From Alphaproteobacteria bacterium (GTDB lineage: Bacteria > Pseudomonadota > Alphaproteobacteria > Micavibrionales > Micavibrionaceae): 64,000 nt of DNA. Under the pieces are notes generated by a model. The model worked only from the letters and a program-made list of their open reading frames with translations, searched no databases and had not been told where the DNA came from. The position numbers were made by a program, and so were the translations under genes. The stretch lies in assembly GCA_029880245.1 (NCBI GenBank), contig JAOUOR010000002.1, positions 1-64,000 of the forward strand, written 5' to 3'. Below are positions 20,664 through 30,547 of the stretch, piece after piece (position 1 is the stretch's first letter; each line of letters starts with the position of its first letter).

Positions 20664-22175
20664 ATGACAGAAATTGCAGAAATATATAAATCGCGTCTTG
20701 CCAATCTGGACGGCTGGAGAGATATAGGTGTTGAACCTTATGCCAATAAGGTCGAAGTCACGCATCACGCAGGTGATTTACAGAAAAAATACGCCGATAT
20801 TGAAGCCGGTGTAGAGACAGGGGACGAAGTCACGGTGGCGGGACGCATTATGTCTGTGCGCAATAGCGGCATGTTCATCGATTTACAAGATCACACGGGC
20901 AAAATCCAGATTTTCAGTCACAAACAAAGCCTTGCCCCTAAATATATGGACACTTTAAAATTGTATGATCTGGGTGATATTATTACAGTTACCGGAAAAG
21001 TGCGTCGCACACCGCGAAACGAACTTACGATCAATTCCGAGCATATACAGCTTTTGAGCAAATCCCTCCAGCCTTTGCCGGAGAAGCATCACGGCATGAC
21101 CGATATCGAGCTTCGCTACCGCAAGCGCCATATTGATTTAACAGATAATGAAATTAGCAAGGATGTTTTCATCAAGCGCAGTAAAATTATCACGGCGATC
21201 CGTCAAACTATGCTGAATGAAGGATTTCTGGAAGTTGAGACCCCGATGATGCATCCCATTCCAGGCGGCGCCGTTGCCAAGCCTTTTGTCACTCATCATC
21301 TTGCACTGGACCAACAGCTTTATTTGCGCATTGCGCCCGAGCTTTACCTGAAGCGCCTCATTGTTGGCGGCATTTCGGATAAAATCTTTGAAATAGGACG
21401 CTGCTTTCGTAATGAAGGGCTATCGCCCAAACATAATCCTGAATTCACCTCGATCGAGGCATATCAAGCCCATGCGAATTACGAGGATATGATGGATCTG
21501 GTTGAAAAAACCGTACAGGAAGCCGTACGGGCCGTGCATGATGGCTCAACCAAAGTCACCTATAAAGAAAAAGAAATTGATTTTGGTGGAAACTGGCCGC
21601 GTAAATCCATGACCGAGCTTGTGAAAGAGAAAACAGGCATTGATTTCCTTAAGGTCACTGATCCGGAAGACGCCATCAAAAAGGGGCGCGAGATTGGTCT
21701 TGATGTGCCCGATGGTTCGAATTGGGGACAAGTGGTGGAAATAGCCTTTGATGAGAAAGTCGAAGATACGCTGGTACAGCCTATACATGTTACGGATTTA
21801 CCGATGGATATATCTCCTTTGGCTAAAGCCAAGAAGGACAACCCCTTACTGACCGAGCGATTCGAGAGCTTCGTCAATGGCTGGGAAATCGCCAATGCCT
21901 TTAGCGAGCTTAATGACCCGTTCGATCAATACAGACGCTTTAAGGCACAGGCCGAGCAAAAAGATGCCGGCGATGATGAGGCCCATCATTTTGATGAGGA
22001 CTTTATCGAGACCCTTGAATTCGGGATGCCGCCAACAGGCGGCCTTGGGATCGGACTTGATCGCCTCGTGATGCTGCTGACCGATTCCCACAATATCCGT
22101 GATGTGATTGCTTTCCCGACTATGCGCCCTGCTGCGGCAGCAAGTCTTGTGACCAGGATGGATAGTGAATCCTAA
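20664..22175 (+). CDS. lysS: lysyl-tRNA synthetase, class II
   Basis: OB-fold then FLEVETPMMHPIPGGA, CFRNEGLSPKHNPEFTSIEAY, GMPPTGGLGIGLDRLVML. Confidence 0.97.
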   Translation: MTEIAEIYKSRLANLDGWRDIGVEPYANKVEVTHHAGDLQKKYADIEAGVETGDEVTVAGRIMSVRNSGMFIDLQDHTGKIQIFSHKQSLAPKYMDTLKLYDLGDIITVTGKVRRTPRNELTINSEHIQLLSKSLQPLPEKHHGMTDIELRYRKRHIDLTDNEISKDVFIKRSKIITAIRQTMLNEGFLEVETPMMHPIPGGAVAKPFVTHHLALDQQLYLRIAPELYLKRLIVGGISDKIFEIGRCFRNEGLSPKHNPEFTSIEAYQAHANYEDMMDLVEKTVQEAVRAVHDGSTKVTYKEKEIDFGGNWPRKSMTELVKEKTGIDFLKVTDPEDAIKKGREIGLDVPDGSNWGQVVEIAFDEKVEDTLVQPIHVTDLPMDISPLAKAKKDNPLLTERFESFVNGWEIANAFSELNDPFDQYRRFKAQAEQKDAGDDEAHHFDEDFIETLEFGMPPTGGLGIGLDRLVMLLTDSHNIRDVIAFPTMRPAAAASLVTRMDSES

Positions 22176-24430
22176 TGAGTCAAGCTTTGAAAATTAAAAT
22201 CCTTGTTCTCGTTTCGGGATTGGCCGCACTTTCTTGGGAAACCATATGGCAAATTAAGTCTTCTCTGTCATTGGGCGTTTCTGCATGGGGTACCGCCGTC
22301 ACATTGGCCGCAACAATGGGTGGCCTGTGTCTTGGATCGCTTTTAATGGGAGCAATACTCAAGAACAAGAATCCGATGCACCCTTTACGAATCTATGCAG
22401 GGTTAGAAATTATTATCGGGCTATCCGGTCTGAGTATAAGCTTTATTTTCAAGTCTATCGAGCATCTCGATAGCTGGGCTTATTCCTTAGCCCCTGACAA
22501 CGCGTTTTTCGTCCATGTCTTTGGTATTGTTGCCGCTTTGAGTGTGCCGACATTCTGTATGGGAGCAACTCTTCCCGTTCTAGGCTTGATAGCCAAACAA
22601 TTCCGAACCTCTATTGCTACATTATACGGGCTCAACACTCTGGGCGCAGCAGCAGGCGTCCTTCTTGCGGCCTTTTTCTTTATTCCGGCCCTGACGATTA
22701 AAGGTGCTATTGGGACAATTGCTGTAATAAACTTTATCGTGGGGATACTCGCATGGTATAGTAGTTCCCCAGAAACCGTACAAACACCTACCGCTTTAAA
22801 CGAAAAGCCGACAAAAACCAGCACAGATACACCGCACTTATCCTTAGAAGCCGCATTTTTTCTGGTCTTTATCACAGGCTTTACCATATTTTTGCTTGAA
22901 GTTTCATGGTTTCGTTCCTTCACTGCCGCGTTTAAAAGCACAACAGAGGCTTTCGCTATTATGCTTTCCTGTGTGCTTCTGGCCTTAGGATTAGGTGCAC
23001 AACTTGCCCCGGATTTAAAAAAAATCGGTATAAAGCTTGGACATCTAGTTTGCATTTCCGGTATCGTTATTTTGCTTGCCACTCCGATTATAGAGCGTTT
23101 TGATTTGTTCATGTATTCTTACACACAAACTCCCTTTATTCTCTTTATACAGTGGTTTGGCAAGACTCTCCTTGTCATTGGTATACCTGTCACTCTCCTC
23201 GGTGCTGCTCTACCGTGGATTCTGGATGATCAGAATGACACTTCAAAATGGGGTAAGCTATATAGCATGAATGCTTTTGCCTCGATTTTAGGTGCGCTTA
23301 TTGCCGGATGGATTCTCTTACCCAATATCGGCTTTGCTCGGACTTCATGGTTGGCAGGAATTATCATCGTTCTAGGTGGCATTTTTCTGGTTTCTGCCAA
23401 AAAGAGAGCTGTTTTTGCTCTTGCCGCTTTAGCATCTTTAGTTTTGGCTGTGATCTTCGAATCTGGTGTTGGACGTACACGCGTACAAGGTACAGCGTCT
23501 TATACAGATATCAAACCTTCCGATATTGTCGAGGTTTTTGAAGGCCCCGAAGCCACATTATCTGTTGTCCAATACGGGCATAACCAGCGCTTTTTGTTTA
23601 TTGACGGCTTTATCGCCACAGGTCAGGCAGAAAAAGGTAAGGACTTGGTCGGAGAACATTACCTTTCATGGATGGGGCATTTGCCCATGATTATACACCC
23701 GAACCCAAAAAATGCACTGGTAATTTGCTTCGGTACAGGCCAGACAGCCAATGGTGTCCGCAAAGAGAATCCGGCTCATCTAGATATTGTTGATATCAAT
23801 AAAAATGTTTTCCGTTTGGCCCATCACTTTTCAGCCAATGAGAATGTGCTCGAAGATCCAAAAGTCAACACTATTGTCATGGATGGGCGTGCCTATATGA
23901 GACGTACGGACAAGACTTATGACGTAATTACACTAGAACCCATGCCACCTACTTTCGCAGGTGTAAACTCACTATATTCAAGAGAGTTTTACGAGCTAGC
24001 ACATAATAAACTTGATGCTGACGGCGTAATTGCCCAGTGGATGCCTTTCCATCTGGTTACATCACATTACAGCGCTTCAATTACCAGAACATTTATGGAT
24101 ATCTTTCCCAATACTATGCTTTGGATAGATCCACCCTCGACAACCGGGATATTGATCGGATCAAAAAACAAAAAGACAGATTTAACAAAAAGATTCCCAG
24201 GATTTAAGCGCAACATCACACGCGATATGAGTGAGAGTGAAGTACAAAACGCCGTTCTTATGGGACCAGAAAACCTTGCAAAATACGCAGCATATGGAGA
24301 GATGATTACAGACAACAACCAACTTTTATCTTATGGAAAAGCGTCCTATCTCTACAGGACGATTTCAAAAAAAACCAGTGACGAGAATTTTGATTTGCTG
24401 TATGCGGTTCTTGGAAAGGAAAAAGAGTAA
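22175..24430 (+). CDS. fused MFS-like / spermidine-synthase-like membrane protein
   Basis: N-terminal multi-TM (SGLAALSWETIWQ), C-terminal methyltransferase-like fold (FGTGQTANGV, DIVDINKNVF); start overlaps lysS stop (TAATG). Confidence 0.85.
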   Translation: MSQALKIKILVLVSGLAALSWETIWQIKSSLSLGVSAWGTAVTLAATMGGLCLGSLLMGAILKNKNPMHPLRIYAGLEIIIGLSGLSISFIFKSIEHLDSWAYSLAPDNAFFVHVFGIVAALSVPTFCMGATLPVLGLIAKQFRTSIATLYGLNTLGAAAGVLLAAFFFIPALTIKGAIGTIAVINFIVGILAWYSSSPETVQTPTALNEKPTKTSTDTPHLSLEAAFFLVFITGFTIFLLEVSWFRSFTAAFKSTTEAFAIMLSCVLLALGLGAQLAPDLKKIGIKLGHLVCISGIVILLATPIIERFDLFMYSYTQTPFILFIQWFGKTLLVIGIPVTLLGAALPWILDDQNDTSKWGKLYSMNAFASILGALIAGWILLPNIGFARTSWLAGIIIVLGGIFLVSAKKRAVFALAALASLVLAVIFESGVGRTRVQGTASYTDIKPSDIVEVFEGPEATLSVVQYGHNQRFLFIDGFIATGQAEKGKDLVGEHYLSWMGHLPMIIHPNPKNALVICFGTGQTANGVRKENPAHLDIVDINKNVFRLAHHFSANENVLEDPKVNTIVMDGRAYMRRTDKTYDVITLEPMPPTFAGVNSLYSREFYELAHNKLDADGVIAQWMPFHLVTSHYSASITRTFMDIFPNTMLWIDPPSTTGILIGSKNKKTDLTKRFPGFKRNITRDMSESEVQNAVLMGPENLAKYAAYGEMITDNNQLLSYGKASYLYRTISKKTSDENFDLLYAVLGKEKE

Positions 24431-24481
24431 ATGATTAATATTGTTGAAAATCCAAATCAACGCTAAAATAGAACGTTATAA

Positions 24482-25225
24482 ATGCTCCCAACTCTCTCCC
24501 GCAATGATGTCCCGCATATTGATACGGATCAGATGATCGAAATTGACCGGATGATGGCAGAGGAGTTCAACATCCTGCCAATGCAGATGATGGAAAATGC
24601 GGGGCGGGCAATCGCGCAGCTTGCACGGCTGCGGTTTTTAAACGGTGATCCCCGAGGCAAGAAAATTCTGGCACTTTCCGGAAATGGCGGTAATGGAGGG
24701 GATGCACTGGTGGCGGCAAGAATGCTTTTGAATTGGGGCGCGGATATGTGCATAGCTCTGAGTAAATCACCGGAAGAGCTTTCAGGTCTTGCCGAGCACC
24801 AACTCAAATCCATGCAGGCTATGAACATTAACGGCACGGACTCATCTGCCGATATCGGGGATTTAAAAAAACAGAATTTTGATCTGATTATAGACGGCCT
24901 GATCGGGTTTAGTCTTAAAGGTGCGCCTTATGGCTTAACCGGAGAATTGATCTCTTACGCCAATGAAACAAACACACCTATTTTGGCCGTTGATAACCCA
25001 TCGGGCATAAATTCTGGTGATGGCAGGGTTTTTGATCCGGCCATTAAAGCCGCCGCAACCCTAACTCTGGCCTTACCGAAAACAGGATTATATGAGGGAA
25101 AATGCGCGGCCTATATCGGGGAGCTTTACCTTGCCGATATCAGTGTTCCTCAAGAACTGTATGATAAATTGTCTCTATCCATCGGCCCGATATTCAGCGA
25201 AAGCGAAATTATAAAAATTGTCTAG
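24482..25225 (+). CDS. nnrE: NAD(P)H-hydrate epimerase (YjeF N-terminal domain only)
   Basis: LPMQMMENAGRAIAQLA, SGNGGNGGDALVAARML, DNPSGINSGDG; no C-terminal dehydratase domain. Confidence 0.88.
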   Translation: MLPTLSRNDVPHIDTDQMIEIDRMMAEEFNILPMQMMENAGRAIAQLARLRFLNGDPRGKKILALSGNGGNGGDALVAARMLLNWGADMCIALSKSPEELSGLAEHQLKSMQAMNINGTDSSADIGDLKKQNFDLIIDGLIGFSLKGAPYGLTGELISYANETNTPILAVDNPSGINSGDGRVFDPAIKAAATLTLALPKTGLYEGKCAAYIGELYLADISVPQELYDKLSLSIGPIFSESEIIKIV

Positions 25226-25268
25226 AAAATTGCGGATCTGGATTTGATCCGGAGCTTACGAGAACAAG

Positions 25269-25291
25269 ATTCCTGCTTTCGCAGGAATGAC
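25269..25291. repeat. intergenic palindrome gattcctgctttcgcaggaatgac
   Basis: perfect hairpin arms, same family as other attcc..ggaatgac elements in the window. Confidence 0.7.
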
Positions 25292-25301
25292 GTCAGCCAA
25301 G

Positions 25302-25376
25302 TGGTGCCGTTGAGAGGATTTGAACCTCCGACCCACGCATTACGAATGCGTTGCTCTACCCCTGAGCTACAACGGC
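25302..25376 (-). tRNA. tRNA-Thr (anticodon CGT)
   Basis: minus strand GCCGTTGTAGCTCAGGGGTAGAGCAACGCATTCGTAATGCGTGGGTCGGAGGTTCAAATCCTCTCAACGGCACCA; full cloverleaf, encoded CCA. Confidence 0.95.
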
Positions 25377-25572
25377 ACATATAGTCATTTGAGATAGTTT
25401 CCGGACAAGGCGCGCGCGCCGCAGTGTATAAAAATTCGTAAGAAGCGAAGCAACGAAGTCCGAAACTAAAATCAAATTACTACGGATATGCAATTACATC
25501 AAAACTTATCCGTGTTTCAATCAAAAATTAGATCATTTTTCAGCATGAAATATATTTATAGGAAAAAATTCC

Positions 25573-25601
25573 TTGACATTTTAAAAAATCTTGGATAGGG
25601 T
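25573..25601 (+). promoter_or_regulatory. candidate sigma-70 promoter TTGACA-N17-TAGGGT
   Basis: consensus -35, 17 bp spacer, weaker -10. Confidence 0.6.
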
Positions 25602-25633
25602 TTTTACCACAAACACCGGAATTCCGTCTAACA

Positions 25634-25673
25634 GCCACTCTCTGCCCCCCATGAGAGTGGCTTTTTTATTTTT
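25634..25673 (+). terminator. intrinsic terminator immediately upstream of the LamG/esterase gene
   Basis: 9-bp perfect stem GCCACTCTC..GAGAGTGGC followed by TTTTTTATTTTTT. Confidence 0.85.
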
Positions 25674-25687
25674 TCAGGAGATATATC

Positions 25688-27883
25688 ATGCTTATACGTC
25701 TTGGCCGTGGAATGAACTCTGTGAGTTCAGCCCCGTCACCTTTTTCATTTGCCTCACTGGCCGATCTTGTTTTCTGGATCAATCCGGCCGATGGCAGCAC
25801 AATCACCCAGAGCAGTAATCTTGTTTCGCAGATTAATGACTTGTCCTCTAACGGGTTTCATGCAACCTCCATTAGTGCTGATCGACCGCTTACGAATGCC
25901 GCCACTATGAACGGTCAAAATGCCCTGAGCTTTGACGGCACAACATTTTTAACAAGTGATTCTCTGTCGACTTATCCAAATGGTAATGACAAGCCTTTTT
26001 CCATGCATTTAACGTTTAAGGCAAACTCTACGGCCGGAACACAGGTCATAGCAGGCTTTGGTGTTAGCTCAGGTGCGAATCCACTTTTCTGGTTCGGGAT
26101 ATCTGGTGGCAATTTCACCTTTACCAAGCGCGATGATAGCGGCTTACAGAGTATTACGACAATTGCAGCGGCTGATCTGGAAAATCATACAGTTTCTATT
26201 TTACACACCGGACTGGCCGTAACTATATGGCTGGACGGGCTGAAGGTTATTGATAGTGCGGCCAGTGATGTCGGTCTGGTTTCTTTGAATCAGTTTACAA
26301 TCGGGGCCTTGCGTAGAAATATCGGAGAGGAACAAAACTTTACCGGACTGATCGGTGAAATTCTTGTCTTTAACCGTTTTAACAGTTTAAGTGAAACCAA
26401 GACCATTCAAAATATTTTGATGGATAAATGGACCGGTTTGCCTAAAGCTTACGATTTCTTCCTGATTGCCGGACAGTCTAACGCGGAAGGCCGCGGGGCT
26501 AGCGCTTCTGCGCCTGCTGTGACAAAAGGTGCGGGATATTTGGCTGACGGTGCAGGAAATATTACAGCTTTGGCTGATCCGGTAGGCGGGGCGATCACAG
26601 GCAGTGCATGGCCCGCCTTTGCCAATGAATGGTTCGCGCGAACAGGCCGTAGCGCCGTATTTATCGAACAGGCCACTGGTGGGGCAGGACTTCTGGCGGC
26701 AACAGGATCGCCGAACTGGTCAACCACAGGAACATTATATGGGGCCAGTGTTACGGCTGCTAATAATGCATTATCTGATTTAGCGAATATTTTCACTCCC
26801 GACATAAGCTCAATCAATGTTCTTTGGGCGCAAGGCGAGACTGATGCAGTCAATATAAATGGCACAACAATCACGGCAGCACTCTATCAGACCGAGTTGG
26901 AAACGCTGATAGCAAATTATAAGACAGATCTTGGCATCAATTATTTCTTTATCTCGGAAATTGGACGGCAAAATGATGGCCTACTAGATACCGAACATAG
27001 TGATATAGGCAATGCCCAGCTTTCAGCAGCCGCAAATATATCCTACGCTTATGTGGTTTTTGCAGATGCAAAATACTTCCCTGAAGAAAGTAAGATGACC
27101 GATAATCTTCACTATAATCAGGCAGGATTAAACGAGATGGGTACGATTATGGCCAGAGCTGCCAGTAATCCGTTAGCTCTGTTTACGCCCGAATTTGTTT
27201 ACACCCTTGCAACATGGCATAGCGACGAGACTATTGTCGATAATAGCGGCATTGTTAATACATGGAGTGATAAATCCGGTAATGCTATAAATGTCACGGA
27301 ATTTACAAATCCTCCTGCCTTTGTGTCCGGCATGCCCGATGCTGTGCGCTTTGACGGCAGTAATGACGGCCTTCAATATTCCGGTGCCCTCTATAGCCTG
27401 TCTCCAATGTGGATGGTTGCCTTTCATAACCCCGATACCACCAATCAGGCTACGCAAATTATTGCTGGAAACCAAGGATCGGGCGTATCAAAAAACCGTG
27501 CCTATATGTTTAATCAGGGTGTGGATTTTGGAGATACGAATTTATTGCACCCGTCTCCTGTTTCCGGCTCCTATATTATTCAGGCCGCGCGCGTGGAAGG
27601 CACAGGGATAACAACGCAATATATTTCGCTGAATGGAGGCGCAGAAACATCCGGATCGGTAACCCGCAACGGGATTGCCTCCAATTTTTCTATAGGACAA
27701 TATGCCGTTTTAGGCGGCTTTCACTATGATGGTGATCTTTCTGAAGTTCTCACGGGGCTCGGCGCATTTTACGGCAAGCGCCGGGAGAAAATAGAAGGGT
27801 ACCTTGCCCATAAATATGGCATGACCAGCATTTTACCAAGCGGGCATCCTTATAAATCATCTCCGCCTTTAGTACAGGGGTAA
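25688..27883 (+). CDS. LamG-like / SGNH (sialate O-acetylesterase-like) / LamG-like protein, phage-structural flavour
   Basis: AGQSNAEGRG catalytic Ser block, WAQGETD, DNLHYNQAG His block; flanking concanavalin-like domains; C-terminal REKIEGYLAHKYG..LPSGHPYKSSPP; no signal peptide. Confidence 0.75.
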   Translation: MLIRLGRGMNSVSSAPSPFSFASLADLVFWINPADGSTITQSSNLVSQINDLSSNGFHATSISADRPLTNAATMNGQNALSFDGTTFLTSDSLSTYPNGNDKPFSMHLTFKANSTAGTQVIAGFGVSSGANPLFWFGISGGNFTFTKRDDSGLQSITTIAAADLENHTVSILHTGLAVTIWLDGLKVIDSAASDVGLVSLNQFTIGALRRNIGEEQNFTGLIGEILVFNRFNSLSETKTIQNILMDKWTGLPKAYDFFLIAGQSNAEGRGASASAPAVTKGAGYLADGAGNITALADPVGGAITGSAWPAFANEWFARTGRSAVFIEQATGGAGLLAATGSPNWSTTGTLYGASVTAANNALSDLANIFTPDISSINVLWAQGETDAVNINGTTITAALYQTELETLIANYKTDLGINYFFISEIGRQNDGLLDTEHSDIGNAQLSAAANISYAYVVFADAKYFPEESKMTDNLHYNQAGLNEMGTIMARAASNPLALFTPEFVYTLATWHSDETIVDNSGIVNTWSDKSGNAINVTEFTNPPAFVSGMPDAVRFDGSNDGLQYSGALYSLSPMWMVAFHNPDTTNQATQIIAGNQGSGVSKNRAYMFNQGVDFGDTNLLHPSPVSGSYIIQAARVEGTGITTQYISLNGGAETSGSVTRNGIASNFSIGQYAVLGGFHYDGDLSEVLTGLGAFYGKRREKIEGYLAHKYGMTSILPSGHPYKSSPPLVQG

Positions 27884-28019
27884 CCTCATACGAATTCTCC
27901 ACGAATATTAGGGTAATCTTAATCGTTAGAGCGTCATAGTAAGCTATAGAAAATTGTGTTACAATTATACTATATGACGTAATATTGATATTCGATAATA
28001 AAGGAAGAGAGAATATCCC

Positions 28020-30356
28020 ATGCTTTCACGGAATCTGGAACAAACATTACACCGTGCTTTGGCGATTGCCAATGAAAAGCACCATGAGTTTGCCACGCTT
28101 GAGCATCTTTTGCTGGCTTTGCTTAGTGATCAGGATGCAATGGCGGTTTTGCGTGCTTGCGGAATTGACCTTGATGAACTGAGCACGGTTTTGCTTGGAT
28201 ATATCGATAATGAACTTGGTGATATCACCAATAATAATATTGGAGATTCCAAGCCAACCAATGCTTTCCAACGCGTACTCCAACGTGCGGCCATACACGT
28301 ACAGTCCTCGGGACGAGAAGAAGTCACTGGTGCAAATGTTCTTGTGGCATTATTTTCAGAGCGAGAAAGCACAGCGGTATTTTATTTGCAAGAACGTGAT
28401 ATGACACGGTTTGATGCTGTGAATTATATTTCTCACGGCATCGCCAAAGTCGCCGATAAATCAGCGCCGGATAAAACACCAAGCGGTGTAGAAGAAACGC
28501 AAGACGTACGCGTCGGCAAAGAAGCTCTGGATGCTTATTGCATTAACCTTAATGAAAAAGCGGATAAGGGAAAAATCGATCCGCTCATAGGGCGCGAAAA
28601 AGAGGTTGAACGTACAATCCAGATTTTATGCCGAAGATCAAAGAATAATCCGCTTTATGTTGGTGATCCGGGTGTTGGTAAAACTGCGATTGCGGAAGGA
28701 CTGGCCAAGCGCATAATTGAAAAAGATGTGCCCGAAGTTTTGCATGATGCCACTATCTATTCCCTTGATATGGGTGCTTTGCTGGCAGGTACGCGTTATC
28801 GAGGCGATTTTGAGGAGCGTCTGAAAAACGTCCTGCAAGAATTGGAAAACATTAACGGTGCAGTTTTGTTCATTGATGAAATTCATACAATTATAGGTGC
28901 CGGCGCGACAAGCGGCGGGGCTATGGATGCCTCTAACCTGCTCAAACCTGCTTTATCAAGCGGTGATCTGAAATGTATTGGTTCGACCACATATAAGGAA
29001 TACCGCAATCATTTTGAAAAAGACCGTGCCCTTGTACGTCGTTTTCAGAAAATAGATGTGTATGAGCCAAGCGTTGAAGATACGGTAAAGATTTTAGAAG
29101 GTCTCCGGCCCTATTACGAGGAGCACCACAAGGTAAAATATACCAGGGCTGCTCTGAAAACCGCTGTTGAGCTTTCGGCAAAGTACATTGGCGAGCGTAA
29201 ATTACCGGATAAAGCCATCGACATTATTGACGAAGTCGGCGCGGCTCAAATGCTGGTGCCTGAGGATAAACGCCGCAAAACAATTGGACAAAAAGACATT
29301 GAAGATGTCATCGCTGCAATCGCACGCATTCCTTCTGCTACGATTAGCAAAAATGACCGCGAAGCCCTTAAAAACCTTGAGCGTGATCTCAAAACTCTTG
29401 TTTATGATCAGGATAAAGCTATTGATGTGCTATGCGATTCTATCAAAATGGCACGGGCAGGGCTTCGTGAAGAAGAAAAGCCGATTGGCTGTTATTTATT
29501 CTCCGGACCCACAGGTGTCGGGAAAACCGAAGTTGCCCGCCAGCTCTCGAAATCTATGGGCACGGAGCTGATCCGTTTTGATATGTCCGAATATATGGAG
29601 CGCCACAGCGTTTCGCGCCTGATCGGTACACCGCCGGGCTATGTAGGCTTTGAGCAGGGCGGCCTGATGACCGATAAAGTCGACCAGCATCCGCATTGTG
29701 TCCTTCTCTTGGACGAGATCGAAAAAGCTCATCCTGATTTGTTTAATATCCTCTTGCAGGTTATGGATTACGGGAAGCTAACCGATAATAACGGCAAAAC
29801 CATTGATTTTCGCAATGTTATATTGATTATGACGACCAATGCCGGGGCTTCGGATATGGCTAAAACGCCGATTGGCTTTGGCCGCGAGGTCGGTTTTATG
29901 GATTATGCCGATAATGAGGCGATCACAAAGACCTTCACGCCGGAATTCAGAAACCGTCTGGATGCCGTAGTTCCATTTAAAAACCTGACTCCCAAGACAG
30001 TCGAGCGCGTCGTTGATAAATTTATCATGCAATTGGAAGCGCAGCTTTCGGATAAAAATGTTACGATTGATCTTAGCAATAAAGCCCGTAAAGAGCTTGC
30101 CGTTAAAGGGTATGATATAACGATGGGGGCGCGGCCCTTGGCTCGCATTATTCAGGAAAAAATCAAGCGTCCTTTAGCCGAGGAAATCCTGTTCGGAAGC
30201 CTAGAAAAAGGTGGTCTGGCTGTGGTTGATTATGACGAGGAGTTGGATGAATTTACCTTTTCTTTCAAGGACGAGAAAAAGGCACGTACAGCCGCAAAAG
30301 CCAAGAAAGACAAGGAGTCCGGCAAGGGTAAGAAGAGACCAAAAGAACCGGTTTAG
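28020..30356 (+). CDS. clpA: ATP-dependent Clp protease ATP-binding subunit ClpA
   Basis: two AAA+ modules (GDPGVGKTAIAEGLA, GPTGVGKTEVARQL), Clp N domain. Confidence 0.97.
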   Translation: MLSRNLEQTLHRALAIANEKHHEFATLEHLLLALLSDQDAMAVLRACGIDLDELSTVLLGYIDNELGDITNNNIGDSKPTNAFQRVLQRAAIHVQSSGREEVTGANVLVALFSERESTAVFYLQERDMTRFDAVNYISHGIAKVADKSAPDKTPSGVEETQDVRVGKEALDAYCINLNEKADKGKIDPLIGREKEVERTIQILCRRSKNNPLYVGDPGVGKTAIAEGLAKRIIEKDVPEVLHDATIYSLDMGALLAGTRYRGDFEERLKNVLQELENINGAVLFIDEIHTIIGAGATSGGAMDASNLLKPALSSGDLKCIGSTTYKEYRNHFEKDRALVRRFQKIDVYEPSVEDTVKILEGLRPYYEEHHKVKYTRAALKTAVELSAKYIGERKLPDKAIDIIDEVGAAQMLVPEDKRRKTIGQKDIEDVIAAIARIPSATISKNDREALKNLERDLKTLVYDQDKAIDVLCDSIKMARAGLREEEKPIGCYLFSGPTGVGKTEVARQLSKSMGTELIRFDMSEYMERHSVSRLIGTPPGYVGFEQGGLMTDKVDQHPHCVLLLDEIEKAHPDLFNILLQVMDYGKLTDNNGKTIDFRNVILIMTTNAGASDMAKTPIGFGREVGFMDYADNEAITKTFTPEFRNRLDAVVPFKNLTPKTVERVVDKFIMQLEAQLSDKNVTIDLSNKARKELAVKGYDITMGARPLARIIQEKIKRPLAEEILFGSLEKGGLAVVDYDEELDEFTFSFKDEKKARTAAKAKKDKESGKGKKRPKEPV

Positions 30357-30409
30357 TTTTTTCTTTTATGTCATTCCGACCGACCAAAGGGAGTGGAGGA
30401 ATCTTACAA

Positions 30410-30480
30410 GATCCCTCGACTTTGCTCGGGATGACATCTTTACTTTTTTTCACCACGAAGACACGAAGAACACCAAGGTT
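30410..30480. repeat. composite intergenic repeat (gggatgacatcttta-T-run-caccacgaagacacgaag)
   Basis: same layout as 422-480: ggatgaca + T-run + accacgaagacac[a/g]aag. Confidence 0.7.
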
Positions 30481-30547
30481 TCTTTTTTAGTGGCAAGTTG
30501 ATAAAACTATCCAAATATTTTTTTGGTGTCTTTGTGACTTGGTGGTT
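30452..30547. repeat. imperfect inverted repeat between convergent clpA and purD
   Basis: accacgaagacacgaagaacaccaagg versus the reverse complement of ttggtgtctttgtgacttggtggttt. Confidence 0.65.
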
